From: Burkholderiales bacterium
GTDB taxonomy: Bacteria > Pseudomonadota > Gammaproteobacteria > Burkholderiales > SG8-39
Length of the DNA stretch: 50,074 nucleotides
Assembly: GCA_023383795.1 (NCBI GenBank)
Contig: JAHDYJ010000021.1
Coordinates: 1-50,074, forward strand
Reading direction: 5' to 3'
In this document: piece by piece, positions 16,358 to 24,782 of the stretch
How the letters are laid out: each line of letters starts with the position of its first letter
Numbering within the stretch: position 1 is the stretch's first letter
Translations under genes and position numbers: made by a program
Notes under the pieces: generated by a model
Told to the model about the DNA's origin: nothing
The model's input: the letters and a program-made list of their open reading frames with translations, nothing else
The model's database searches: none

Positions 16358-17125
16358 ATGGCGATGAACGTGCGAATCCGCGACTGGCAGGACAAACGGG
16401 TCTGGCTCGTCGGCGCCTCGAGCGGCATCGGCGCCGCGCTCGCGAAAACCCTGATCGCGCGCGGCGCGCGGGTGGCGGCGACCGCCCGCTCGCAGGACGC
16501 GCTCGATGCCCTGGTGGGCAAGAAAGGACTCGCCGTCGCGGCGGACGTGACCCAGCCCGACGCGCTCGCGGCGGCATACGGGCGCATCCGCGCGGCGTGG
16601 GGCGGCGTGGACGTCGTCGTCTACCTCGCCGGCACGTACAAGCCGCAGCGTGCGTGGGAGCTGACGGTCGCGGATGCCCGGCGGCACGTCGAGGTGAACC
16701 TCATGGGCGTCTACCACCTGCTGCCGCTCGTGCTGCCGGGGCTCCTCGCGCAGAAGAGCGGCGCGATCGCGATCGTCTCGAGCGTCGCCGGCTACCGCGG
16801 CCTGCCGAACAGCCTGGCGTACGGGCCGACCAAGGCCGCGCTGATCAATCTCGCCGAGGCCCTCTACATCGACCTCGCGCCGCGCGGAGTGGGCGTGTTC
16901 CTGGTGAACCCCGGGTTCGTCGAGACCCCGCTCACCGCGCAGAACACGTTCAGGATGCCGGCGCTGATCAGCGCCGAGGCGGCCGCCGACGAGATCCTGC
17001 GCGGCTTCGCGCGCGGCGAGTTCGAGATCCATTTCCCCAAGCGCTTCACGCGCATGCTGGCGACGCTCCGGCACCTGCCCTACGCGCTGTACTTCCCGGC
17101 GGTACGGAAGAGCACGGGGACATGA
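16358..17125 (+). CDS. Short-chain dehydrogenase/reductase
   Basis: 255-residue NAD(P)-dependent oxidoreductase of the classical SDR type. GASSGIG (about 19-25) binds the cofactor, YLAG replaces the usual NAG turn, SS(V) precedes the catalytic YGPTK (Tyr-x3-Lys), and NPGFVETPL follows. Its C-terminal end (FEIHFPKRFTRML) is typical of the SDRs belonging to this light/singlet-oxygen cluster. It lies six bases behind DUF3833 and overlaps the next gene by four bases. Substrate unknown, probably a lipid-derived carbonyl or alcohol. Confidence 0.88.
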   Translation: MAMNVRIRDWQDKRVWLVGASSGIGAALAKTLIARGARVAATARSQDALDALVGKKGLAVAADVTQPDALAAAYGRIRAAWGGVDVVVYLAGTYKPQRAWELTVADARRHVEVNLMGVYHLLPLVLPGLLAQKSGAIAIVSSVAGYRGLPNSLAYGPTKAALINLAEALYIDLAPRGVGVFLVNPGFVETPLTAQNTFRMPALISAEAAADEILRGFARGEFEIHFPKRFTRMLATLRHLPYALYFPAVRKSTGT

Positions 17126-17532
17126 CGCTCGACGGAATCGTGCGCTGGTTCGAGACGCTGACGCCGGAATCGGCGCGGCGCGCCGGCGAGGTCTACGCAC
17201 CGGATGCCCATTTCAAGGACCCGTTCAACGAGGTGCGTGGGGTCGAGCCGATCGCGCGCATCTACGCGCACATGTTCGAGCAGGTCGAGGCGCCGCGCTT
17301 CGAGGTGACCGGGCGGTTTCCCGGCGAGGGCACGGCGATGCTGCTGTGGGACTTCACGTTCGGCCCGCAGGGCGCGCGGCGCTGCGTGCGCGGCGCGAGC
17401 CATCTCGTGTTCGCCGCCGACGGCCGCATCGCCCGGCACCGCGACTACTGGGACGTCGCCGAGGAGCTCTACGAGAAGGTGCCGGTGCTCGGCGGGCTGC
17501 TGCGCCTGATCAAGCGGCGGCTGCGGGCGTAG
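17122..17532 (+). CDS. NTF2-like / SnoaL-type small protein
   Basis: 136-residue cone-shaped alpha+beta protein of the nuclear transport factor 2-like superfamily. YAPDAHFKDPFNEVRG near residue 25 and HRDYWDVAEELY near the C-terminus are the usual SnoaL-like landmarks. Such proteins act as small isomerases or ligand-binding pockets. The start overlaps the SDR stop (ATGA), making it the last gene of the rightward light-controlled run. The run ends 36 bases before the convergent dolP gene; no clear terminator lies between them. Confidence 0.85.
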   Translation: MTLDGIVRWFETLTPESARRAGEVYAPDAHFKDPFNEVRGVEPIARIYAHMFEQVEAPRFEVTGRFPGEGTAMLLWDFTFGPQGARRCVRGASHLVFAADGRIARHRDYWDVAEELYEKVPVLGGLLRLIKRRLRA

Positions 17533-17568
17533 CCGAGCCGCGCGCCCGCCCGGCCCGGAGTCGCCGCC

Positions 17569-18180
17569 TCAGTTGCCCTTCTCGGCCTGCGGCTTCGCCG
17601 CCGGCTCGGGGATGTACTCGAAGGCGCGCACGACGCGCTTCACGCCGCCGGTCGTGCGGGCGATGCGGGTCGCGAGGGCGGCCTCGCGCTCGGTCACGAT
17701 GCCCATCAGGTACACGACGCCCGCCTCGGTGACGACCTTGACGTGCAAGGGGTTGATCTTCTCGTGCTCGCCCACCAGCCGCGCCTTGACGTTGCTGGTG
17801 ACGTAGCTGTCGCTCGCGCGCGCCGAGAGCGCGCTCGGCGCGCCGACCGTCACCTCGTTGATCACGCTCTTGACGTCGGGCACGCCGGCCGCGATGCGCT
17901 CGACCTCGCCGCGGATCGCATCGGTCAGCGCCTCGCCGGTGAGCAGCACGTGCCGGTTGTAGCTGGTCGCGTTGATGTGGGTCTGGTCCCCGAACTTCTC
18001 CCGGATCCGGTTCTGCGCCGCCCACTCGATCCGCTCGTCGCTCGCCATCACGTCCGGCTGCCGGCGGTCGGCGGCGACCGCCACGCCGGTGGCGGCGCCG
18101 GTCACGGCGACCGCCGCACATCCCGATACGAGCGCCGCGGCCAGCGCCGCGACGACGATCCTGCTTGTCTTCATGCGCAT
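17569..18180 (-). CDS. dolP: Dual-BON-domain outer-membrane lipoprotein DolP (YraP)
   Basis: 203-residue lipoprotein that in E. coli sits in the outer membrane, binds anionic phospholipid and supports envelope integrity. The signal peptide ends in a lipobox with Cys21 (LVSGC). Two BON domains follow, about 45-110 (HVLLTGEALTDAIRGEVER) and 118-190 (VVYLMGIVTEREAALAT), each with the conserved central glycine. The order lpoA-yraN-diaA-dolP on this strand matches E. coli yraM-yraN-yraO-yraP. An alternative start two codons later (18174) is possible. Confidence 0.9.
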   Translation of the reverse strand: MRMKTSRIVVAALAAALVSGCAAVAVTGAATGVAVAADRRQPDVMASDERIEWAAQNRIREKFGDQTHINATSYNRHVLLTGEALTDAIRGEVERIAAGVPDVKSVINEVTVGAPSALSARASDSYVTSNVKARLVGEHEKINPLHVKVVTEAGVVYLMGIVTEREAALATRIARTTGGVKRVVRAFEYIPEPAAKPQAEKGN

Positions 18181-18194
18181 CGCTCCGATCACGT

Positions 18195-18884
<690 letters not shown>

Positions 18885-18911
18885 CTATACCGGCCGGGGG
18901 CCGCCGATCGC

Positions 18912-19280
18912 CTACTCGGAGAACGCATCGCGGATCCACTCGATGCGCGCGGCGTCGAGCCGGTCGAGCAGCACCACGTCGCACCGGCACGGCGCGTCCG
19001 CGTCGGGGGCGCGCGCGAGATAGTGGCGGGCGGCGGCGAGCACGCGCGCGCGCTTGTGCGCGTCGATGCTGTCGGCGGCGCCGCCGTGGCGCGCGTCGCT
19101 GCGCAGCCGCACCTCGACGAAGACGAGCGTCGTGCCGTCGCGCGCGACGATGTCGATCTCGCCGCGGCGGCAGCGGTAGTTGCGCGCGACGATCGCGAGA
19201 CCGCGCGCCTCGAGGAAGCGCGCGGCGAGCGCTTCCGCGGCGCGCCCGGCGGCGGCGCGGCCGGGCGAGCGCGCGCGCAT
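18912..19280 (-). CDS. yraN: YraN / UPF0102 family nuclease-fold protein
   Basis: 122-residue protein of the UPF0102 family, a restriction-endonuclease-like fold of unproven function. Conserved elements are G-AAEALAARFLE at the start, RNYRCRRGEIDIVARDG (Glu and Asp of the presumed metal site) and LVFVEVRLRS, where family members have VEVR/VEVK. ATG 19280 lies 12 bases after the lpoA stop codon, and 126 bases separate yraN from diaA. E. coli YraN is 131 residues, so the length fits. Confidence 0.9.
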   Translation of the reverse strand: MRARSPGRAAAGRAAEALAARFLEARGLAIVARNYRCRRGEIDIVARDGTTLVFVEVRLRSDARHGGAADSIDAHKRARVLAAARHYLARAPDADAPCRCDVVLLDRLDAARIEWIRDAFSE

Positions 19281-19291
19281 CCCGCCGGGGG

Positions 19292-20383
19292 TCACTCGAG
19301 CGGAACGGCGACGCCCGCGCGGAACGTCGCCGCGAGCGGCTCGCGCGTGATCGTGCTCGGCGGCGCGAAGCGGATGCGGCCGGTCACGCCGTCGATCTCG
19401 GCCGTGCGCGCGCCGTCGGCGAGCGCGGCGGCGACGCGGAAGGCGTCGATGCCGAGGGCGAACAGCCGCTCGAGGTCGCCGGCGAGCCCGGGCGGGCGCG
19501 GGTAGGCCGCCACCGCGGGATGGTTCGGTTGCAGGAGCCACGGCATCTCGACGAACCGGATGCCGGCCAGGTCGAGCGTGCCCACTTGTGCCGCCCCGCT
19601 CGCGTTCACCTGCGAGGTCGAGAAGACGAGCGCCTGGTTGCCGAGGTAGGGGCGCAGCGCCGCGGCGCGTCCCGGATCGGCGGCCAGGAACACGGCCTCG
19701 GCGGGCTTGGCCGCGATCCGGTCCCGCAGGACGATGAGATCGGCGCCCGGCGGCACCTCGTACACCTCGGTGATGTCGCCGCCGAGCCGGAGCCACTCGT
19801 CGACGAACGCCTCGGTCGAGCGGCGCGCGAGCGGCGTCTGCGTGCCGACGACCGCCACCGCGCGCAGGTTCTGGCGCCAGACGAGCTGGGCGACCACGCG
19901 CGCCTCGGCGTCGAGCGCGAGGCCGAACGCAAAGAACCGCGGCGGCAGCGCGATGTCGGCGTCGGGCTGGTTGAGCGCGACGATCGGCGGCCCTTGGCCC
20001 GGCGCGCCATGCTGCGCGCCGGCCCGCGCGCGCGCGAGTGCGGTCACGCCGGAGCGGGTCATCGGCCCGATGATCGCGCGGGCGCCGGCGACGATCGCCG
20101 ACTCGTAGGCCTGGGCGACGCGCTCGGGCGACGCGTCGGTGTGCCAGAGCTGTATAGCGTAGCGGCTGCCCGAGACCCGGTTCGCGGTCTCGACGCCCTG
20201 GCGCACGGCCTCCGCCGCGGCGCCGAGCTCCGGCGCGTAGAACGGCAGCACGAGCGCGATCGCCCGCTTGCCGCCGGCGCCGTCGCTTGCCGGAACGCCC
20301 TGCGCCGCGCACAATGCCGCGCTCGAGCACACGGCGGCGACGAGCAGGTCGAAGACGCGACGCAGGCAATGCGCGGGCAGCAT
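19292..20383 (-). CDS. lpoA: Short LpoA/YraM-type penicillin-binding-protein activator (C-terminal domain only)
   Basis: 363-residue exported protein corresponding to the C-terminal periplasmic-binding-protein-like domain of LpoA, which in E. coli activates the peptidoglycan synthase PBP1A. Evidence is IALVLPFYAPELGAAAEAVR, then RAIIGPMTRSGV, VFSTSQVNAS and LAGIRFVEMPWLL, all typical LppC/YraM strands. E. coli LpoA has about 680 residues with an N-terminal TPR half; that half is absent. The signal peptide (about 1-27) lacks a good lipobox. The gene heads the leftward lpoA-yraN-diaA-dolP block and its 5' end overlaps the divergent rsmI start. Confidence 0.83.
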   Translation of the reverse strand: MLPAHCLRRVFDLLVAAVCSSAALCAAQGVPASDGAGGKRAIALVLPFYAPELGAAAEAVRQGVETANRVSGSRYAIQLWHTDASPERVAQAYESAIVAGARAIIGPMTRSGVTALARARAGAQHGAPGQGPPIVALNQPDADIALPPRFFAFGLALDAEARVVAQLVWRQNLRAVAVVGTQTPLARRSTEAFVDEWLRLGGDITEVYEVPPGADLIVLRDRIAAKPAEAVFLAADPGRAAALRPYLGNQALVFSTSQVNASGAAQVGTLDLAGIRFVEMPWLLQPNHPAVAAYPRPPGLAGDLERLFALGIDAFRVAAALADGARTAEIDGVTGRIRFAPPSTITREPLAATFRAGVAVPLE

Positions 20384-21274
20384 CGGGAGGCCGATCGAGA
20401 GGCCGGTGGCGGGAGCGCGGGCAGAAGCGCCCGATTATATGTGGTCGCCACGCCGATCGGAAACCTCGCGGATATCACGCTGCGCGCGCTGCAGGTGCTG
20501 CGCGCCGTGGCGGTCGTCTGCGCGGAAGACACGCGCACGACCGCGAACCTGCTGCGGCACCATGGCATCGACGCCCGCTTGAAGGCGGTCCATGCGCACA
20601 ACGAGGCGCGCGCGGCGCGCGAGATCACGGACCTGCTCGCCGAGGGGCGCGACGTCGCCCTGGTGACCGACGCCGGGACGCCCGGAATCTCCGATCCCGG
20701 CGCCGCAGTCGTCGCGGCGGTGCGCGCCGCGGGCTTCGAGACCGTGCCGGTCCCCGGCGCGAGCGCCCTCGGCGCGATCCTCTCGGTTTCCGGGCTGCGG
20801 GGCCCGTTCGCATTCGCCGGCTTCCTGCCCGCGCGCGGCGCGGCGCGGCGCGCCGCGCTCGCGGCATGGCGCGACTTCCCGCACGCGCTGGTCATCTACG
20901 AGGCGCCGCACCGGATCGCCGGCTGCGTCGCGGATCTCGCCGACGTGCTGGGCGGTGCGCGGCGGATCGTCATCGGCCGCGAGCTCACCAAGCGCTTCGA
21001 GTCGGTGCACGAGTGCGCGCTCGGCGAGGCGGCGGCGTGGCTGGAGGCCGACCCCGACCGCACGCGCGGCGAGTTCGTGCTCGTCGTGTCCGCCCCGCCG
21101 CCGGCCGCGGCGGCTGCGCAGAAGGCGGTGCCGGCGGAGGCGCGGCGCATCCTCGCGGCGCTGCTCGCCGAGCTGCCGGTGAAGAGCGCGGTGCAGCTCG
21201 CGGCCGAGATCACCGGCGCACCGCGCAACGCGCTGTACGCCGTCGCGCTCGAGGAGCGCGGCGCGAGATCGTGA
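20369..21274 (+). CDS. rsmI: 16S rRNA (cytidine(1402)-2'-O)-methyltransferase RsmI
   Basis: Methylates the ribose of C1402 in 16S rRNA using SAM, tuning the decoding site. The 301-residue protein has the tetrapyrrole-methylase-like fold signatures LYVVATPIGNLADI, CAEDTRTT, VTDAGTPGISDPG and VPGASAL. ATG 20369 gives about 22 residues before the first strand, as in E. coli RsmI. It overlaps the divergent lpoA 5' end by 15 bases. The only later in-frame start, GTG 20441, would cut into the first strand. The yraL(rsmI)/yraM divergent arrangement is the same as in E. coli. Confidence 0.92.
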   Translation: MRGQHREADREAGGGSAGRSARLYVVATPIGNLADITLRALQVLRAVAVVCAEDTRTTANLLRHHGIDARLKAVHAHNEARAAREITDLLAEGRDVALVTDAGTPGISDPGAAVVAAVRAAGFETVPVPGASALGAILSVSGLRGPFAFAGFLPARGAARRAALAAWRDFPHALVIYEAPHRIAGCVADLADVLGGARRIVIGRELTKRFESVHECALGEAAAWLEADPDRTRGEFVLVVSAPPPAAAAAQKAVPAEARRILAALLAELPVKSAVQLAAEITGAPRNALYAVALEERGARS

Positions 21275-21290
21275 AACAATCCGGACCGCG

Positions 21291-22325
21291 ATGACCGATA
21301 CCCTGACCTTGATCCAGCCGGACGACTGGCATCTGCACCTGCGCGACGGCCCCGCGCTCGCGAGCGTGCTGCCCCACACGGTGCGGCGGTTCGCCCGCGC
21401 GATCGTGATGCCGAACCTCAAGCCGCCGGTCGCCACGGTCGCGGCCGCCGCCGCGTACCGCGAGCGCATCCTGCACGCGCTGCCCGCAGGCGCGCGGTTC
21501 GAGCCGCTGATGACGCTGTATCTCACCGACAACACCGCGCCGGCCGAGATCGCCGGGGCGCGCGCGAGCGGCTTCGTCCACGCGGTGAAGTACTACCCGG
21601 CCGGCGCCACCACCCATTCCGACTCCGGCGTGACGCGTCTCGAGCGCGCGTTTCCGGCGCTCGCGGCAATGGAGGCGCACGATCTGCCGCTGCTGGTCCA
21701 CGGCGAGGCGACCGGCCCCGAGGTCGACGCGTTCGACCGCGAGGCCGTCTTCCTCGACACCGTGCTCGCCGAGATCGTGCGCCGGTTCCCCGGCCTGCGC
21801 GTCGTGCTGGAGCACGTGACCACGCGCGACGGCGTGGCGTTCGTCGAGTCGGCCGGTCCGCGGGTCGGCGCGACGATCACCGCGCACCATCTCCTCTACA
21901 ACCGCAACGCGCTCTTCCAGGGCGGGCTGCGGCCGCACCTGTACTGCCTGCCGGTGCTCAAGCGCGAGGCGCACCGGCAGGCGCTCGTCGCCGCGGCGAC
22001 CGGCGGCAATCCGAAGTTCTTCCTCGGCACCGACAGCGCGCCGCATCCGCGCGGCGAGAAGGAGTCCGACTGCGGCTGCGCCGGCTGCTTCACCGCGCAC
22101 GCGGCGCTCGAGCTCTACGCCGAGGCGTTCGCGGCCGCCGGTGCGCTCGATCGCCTCGAGGCGTTCGCGAGCCTGCACGGAGCGGATTTTTACCGGCTGC
22201 CGCGCAACACCGGGCATATCACCCTGGTTAGAACGCCGCAGGACGTCGCGCGCGAGCTGCCGTTCGGCGGCCAGACGGTGGTGCCGCTGCGCGCCGGGGA
22301 GCGGCTCGCCTGGCGGCTCGCGTGA
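21291..22325 (+). CDS. pyrC: Dihydroorotase (class II)
   Basis: Third step of pyrimidine synthesis: cyclisation of N-carbamoyl-aspartate to dihydroorotate. The 344-residue protein shows the zinc ligands HLHLRD (His14, His16) and the carboxylated lysine in AVKYYPAGATT (Lys100). LEHVTTRD, the AHHL ligand pair and GTDSAPH, with the final catalytic Asp, follow. Length and motifs are those of E. coli PyrC. It follows rsmI by 16 bases and its stop overlaps the GTG start of the DUF3025 gene. Confidence 0.96.
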   Translation: MTDTLTLIQPDDWHLHLRDGPALASVLPHTVRRFARAIVMPNLKPPVATVAAAAAYRERILHALPAGARFEPLMTLYLTDNTAPAEIAGARASGFVHAVKYYPAGATTHSDSGVTRLERAFPALAAMEAHDLPLLVHGEATGPEVDAFDREAVFLDTVLAEIVRRFPGLRVVLEHVTTRDGVAFVESAGPRVGATITAHHLLYNRNALFQGGLRPHLYCLPVLKREAHRQALVAAATGGNPKFFLGTDSAPHPRGEKESDCGCAGCFTAHAALELYAEAFAAAGALDRLEAFASLHGADFYRLPRNTGHITLVRTPQDVARELPFGGQTVVPLRAGERLAWRLA

Positions 22326-23191
22326 GCGCGGCGGCCCGCGCGAGCGCCGCTGCGCCGGCGTGGGATCGCGCCGCGCTGCTCGCGTCGCCGTGGCTCGGCG
22401 CGCTGCACGGCCCGCTGCGCGCGCTTCCCGCGGACCGCTTCCCGACGCGCGAGGACCTGAGCGCGCTCGCCGCGGCGCGCGGGGTGACGAGCGGCGGCGG
22501 CGTGCCGCTCGTCTTCGTGGCGCCGGACGGGGTCCGGACGCGCTCGCTCGATGCGCAGTACGAGGCGCGCATTTTCCGCACCGGGGAGGTGCCGACGCGC
22601 GAGCTGAGCCGGCACGATCTGTTCAATGCGCTCGCCTGGCTCGCGTTTCCGCGCACGAAGGCCGTGCTGAACCGGCGGCACTACGAGGAGCTGCGGGAGG
22701 TGTCGCGGGCGCGCGGCGCGACCGGGCGGCCGGGCGTGCGCGGCACCGCGCGCGACGTCCTCACCCTCTTCGACGAGGGCGGGATGCTGGTCGCGTGCGC
22801 CGATCCCGAGCTCGCTGCGCTCCTGCGCGGGTTCCGGTGGAAGGCGCTCTTCTGCGGGCACCGCGCCGAAGTCGTGGCCGGCATGCGCTTCCACGTCTTC
22901 GGTCACGCCATCCACGAGCGGGCGCTGGCGCCGTTTCGCGGCGTGACCGCGAAGGCGCTCATCTTCCCGGCGACGCCGCACGAGCTCGCGCAGCCCGCGG
23001 AAGCGCAGGTGTCGCAGGCCGACGCGCATGCGGCCGCGTACTTCGACCGGCCCGAGTCGCTCGCCTCGACTCGGCTCCTCGCGCCGCTCCCGGTGCTCGG
23101 CATCCCGGGCTGGGCGGCGGCGAACGCCGACCCCGCCTATTACGACGACGTGACGCAGTTCCGGCCAGGCCGGCGGGTCCCGGGGCCCTGA
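22322..23191 (+). CDS. DUF3025 family protein
   Basis: 289-residue protein of the DUF3025 family, function unknown. Recognisable conserved parts are SLDAQYEARIFRTGEVPTRE, DLFNALAWLAFPRTKAVLN and HVFGHAIHERAL. The GTG start at 22322 overlaps the pyrC stop by four bases, which supports both the start and co-transcription. Such proteins occur mainly in beta- and gammaproteobacteria. There is no signal peptide or membrane span. Confidence 0.88.
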   Translation: MSAAARASAAAPAWDRAALLASPWLGALHGPLRALPADRFPTREDLSALAAARGVTSGGGVPLVFVAPDGVRTRSLDAQYEARIFRTGEVPTRELSRHDLFNALAWLAFPRTKAVLNRRHYEELREVSRARGATGRPGVRGTARDVLTLFDEGGMLVACADPELAALLRGFRWKALFCGHRAEVVAGMRFHVFGHAIHERALAPFRGVTAKALIFPATPHELAQPAEAQVSQADAHAAAYFDRPESLASTRLLAPLPVLGIPGWAAANADPAYYDDVTQFRPGRRVPGP

Positions 23192-23261
23192 GCCGGTCGC
23201 GGGGATAGACTTTTCACAGCGCGTGGCGCGCCTGCAGCGCCGCGCGAGAGAGGGCGATCCC

Positions 23262-23804
23262 ATGGCGACCAGCGATCCTTACCGCGCGCCGCGCTCGGCG
23301 GTGCGCGACCGGCCCGACCGCTACGGCGAGGTGCGCGTGCTCGGGGTGCGCGGACGGCTGAGCCGCGTGCGCTACATCGGCTACAGCGTCGGCTTCCTCC
23401 TGCTCTTCTACCTCCTGATCCTGGCGGCCGGCGCGGCCGGTGCCGCGGGGCTGCACGCCGATCTCGCCGTCGGACTGATCGTCGCGCTGTGGATCGCGCT
23501 CGTCGTCGTCTCGCTGATGCTGACGATCCAGCGCTGCCACGACTTCAACACCAGCGGCTGGGTGGCGCTGCTCGTCTTCATCCCGCTCGTGGGACTGCTC
23601 TTCTGGTTCATCCCGGGCACCGAGGGCGAGAACCGCTTCGGCGCCATGAACCCGCCCAACCCGCTCGGCGCGGTGCTGCTCGCGACCGTCGTTCCGGTCG
23701 TGTTCGTGGTCGGCGTGCTGGCGGCCGTCGCGATTCCCGCATACCAGGACTACACGGTGCGTGCGAAGGCGGCCGGCGGCGCCGGGCGCGGTGCGCCGCG
23801 CTAG
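23262..23804 (+). CDS. DUF805 inner-membrane protein with pilin-like C-terminal helix
   Basis: 180-residue membrane protein. Residues about 30-125 are a DUF805 domain: GRLSRVRYIGYSVGF, two or three hydrophobic helices, and the hallmark TIQRCHDFNTSGW followed by WFIPGTEGENRFG. The last 45 residues contain a further hydrophobic helix running into GVLAAVAIPAYQDYTVRAKA, which closely resembles the N-terminal helix of mature type IV pilins. ATG 23262 is preferred to an upstream in-frame GTG because a GAGAGGG ribosome site precedes it. Function unknown. Confidence 0.85.
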   Translation: MATSDPYRAPRSAVRDRPDRYGEVRVLGVRGRLSRVRYIGYSVGFLLLFYLLILAAGAAGAAGLHADLAVGLIVALWIALVVVSLMLTIQRCHDFNTSGWVALLVFIPLVGLLFWFIPGTEGENRFGAMNPPNPLGAVLLATVVPVVFVVGVLAAVAIPAYQDYTVRAKAAGGAGRGAPR

Positions 23805-23934
23805 CCCGGATTCCTCGCGGGGCCGCCCCCGAGGGTTTTGCCGGGGGGATTGCACAGGGCCCGTAGGCCCGCTCGCGGAGTCGCCCTCGTTCGGAATCGC
23901 CGCGCGGGCGTCCGCGCCGCGCTCGGCGATGCCC

Positions 23935-24447
23935 TCAGGGAAACGCGGGCAGGGTCGGCTCGAGTGCGCCGCCGCTCGCCTCCGGATGGCGGCGATGCAC
24001 CAGATCGCGGATCTCGGCGACGCGCGCCGGGCGCACGTCGACCATCAGGAGCACATTCCCGGCCGCGATCGCCGGCTCGAACCGGCGCAGCCGCGAGTTC
24101 GGCACCGAGGCGCCGACCAGGCTCGCAATCCACGCGCCGAGCAGCGCCATCACCAGCGTCGTGAGCAGCACGGTGATCAGCCGCAGCTCGATGCCCTCGG
24201 GCGGCGCGAAGACCGCGATCGCGCCGACCAGGAGGCCACCGGCGCCGCCGAGGAGCAGGCCGACGCCGGCGCCGTGCACCACGTCGCTCTTCTGCAGGAC
24301 GCCGGCCTCGTGCAGCTCGCCGAGATCGGTGCCGCGGCGGGCGAGCGCGTGCATGTGGCGGTCCTCGACGCGCGCGAGCAGCAGATCGTCGACGGTCTGC
24401 CGCGCGCTCGCCACGGTGGGAAGGAGGAAGTAGAGTCTGCGCCGCAT
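23935..24447 (-). CDS. DUF1269-type membrane protein
   Basis: 170-residue protein with one long glycine/alanine-rich membrane hairpin (about 58-110) between two soluble alpha/beta parts. The sequence starts RRRLYFLLPTVASARQTVDD, contains LVGASVPNSRL and ends VHRRHPEA, all characteristic of the DUF1269 family in proteobacteria. A near-perfect GGAGG ribosome site lies six bases before ATG 24447. Function unknown; relatives are often stress-associated. A strong leftward terminator at 24524-24551 separates it from the candidate RNA upstream. Confidence 0.85.
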   Translation of the reverse strand: MRRRLYFLLPTVASARQTVDDLLLARVEDRHMHALARRGTDLGELHEAGVLQKSDVVHGAGVGLLLGGAGGLLVGAIAVFAPPEGIELRLITVLLTTLVMALLGAWIASLVGASVPNSRLRRFEPAIAAGNVLLMVDVRPARVAEIRDLVHRRHPEASGGALEPTLPAFP

Positions 24448-24523
24448 GATGCACCTCCATGCGATGTGCGAGCCTCCTTTGTAGGCCGCGGCGGCGCGCG
24501 GCGCAAGCCCGCGCGGGCATGGA

Positions 24524-24551
24524 ACAAAAAAGCCCCGCCGCAGCGGGGCTT
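24524..24551 (-). terminator. Rho-independent terminator (leftward)
   Basis: On the minus strand AGCCCCGC / GCGGGGCT form an eight-base stem with a four-base loop, followed by TTTTTT. It terminates transcription coming from the rnpB side. No protein gene ends there, which is the main argument for a small RNA. Confidence 0.85.
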
Positions 24552-24677
24552 CGGGCGCCGGGGCACGGCCCCTGAGAACGCCCTGCGCCGTAGGAACGGC
24601 GCTCGTCGGCGAAGCGCATGCTCCGCATGGGACGCGCGTCCTCGCCCGCTGCTACCGCTTTTGCGCGCGAGCCGCGC
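24524..24677 (-). ncRNA. Candidate small RNA, about 155 nt
   Basis: A stretch with no credible ORF is bounded by a sigma70-like promoter and a strong intrinsic terminator on the minus strand. Inside it the strand can fold GCCG-TTCCTA-CGGC, then GGGCG...CGCCC enclosing GGGGC-CGT-GCCCC, then the terminator hairpin. An open frame passes through but runs on past the terminator without a stop, so it is unlikely to be coding. It does not obviously match 6S RNA or another family I know. Identity is inferred from signals only. Confidence 0.5.
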
Positions 24678-24683
24678 ACCTTC

Positions 24684-24712
24684 TTTTTAGCCCGTCGCCC
24701 GGCCGAATTCAA
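24684..24712 (-). promoter_or_regulatory. Promoter for the candidate small RNA
   Basis: On the minus strand TTGAAT (24712-24707) and TAAAAA (24689-24684) are exactly 17 bases apart. Each matches four of six consensus bases, in a sequence otherwise nearly free of AT-rich stretches. The start would be near 24677. Confidence 0.5.
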
Positions 24713-24748
24713 GCTGCGGTGCGGCGCGGACCGGCGCGTCGCGGCCAT

Positions 24749-24777
24749 TTGGAGACGGAGTGGCTGCTTGCTATCAT
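24749..24777 (+). promoter_or_regulatory. rnpB promoter
   Basis: TTGGAG (24749-24754), 17 bases, TATCAT (24772-24777). The predicted start, about seven bases on, coincides with the 5' side of RNase P helix P1. Confidence 0.75.
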
Positions 24778-24782
24778 TACGG

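Noticed and set aside
16383..16395. GGCAGGACAAAC resembling a half operator within the SDR gene
   Set aside because: Only one half-site matches and it encodes conserved protein sequence; probably chance.
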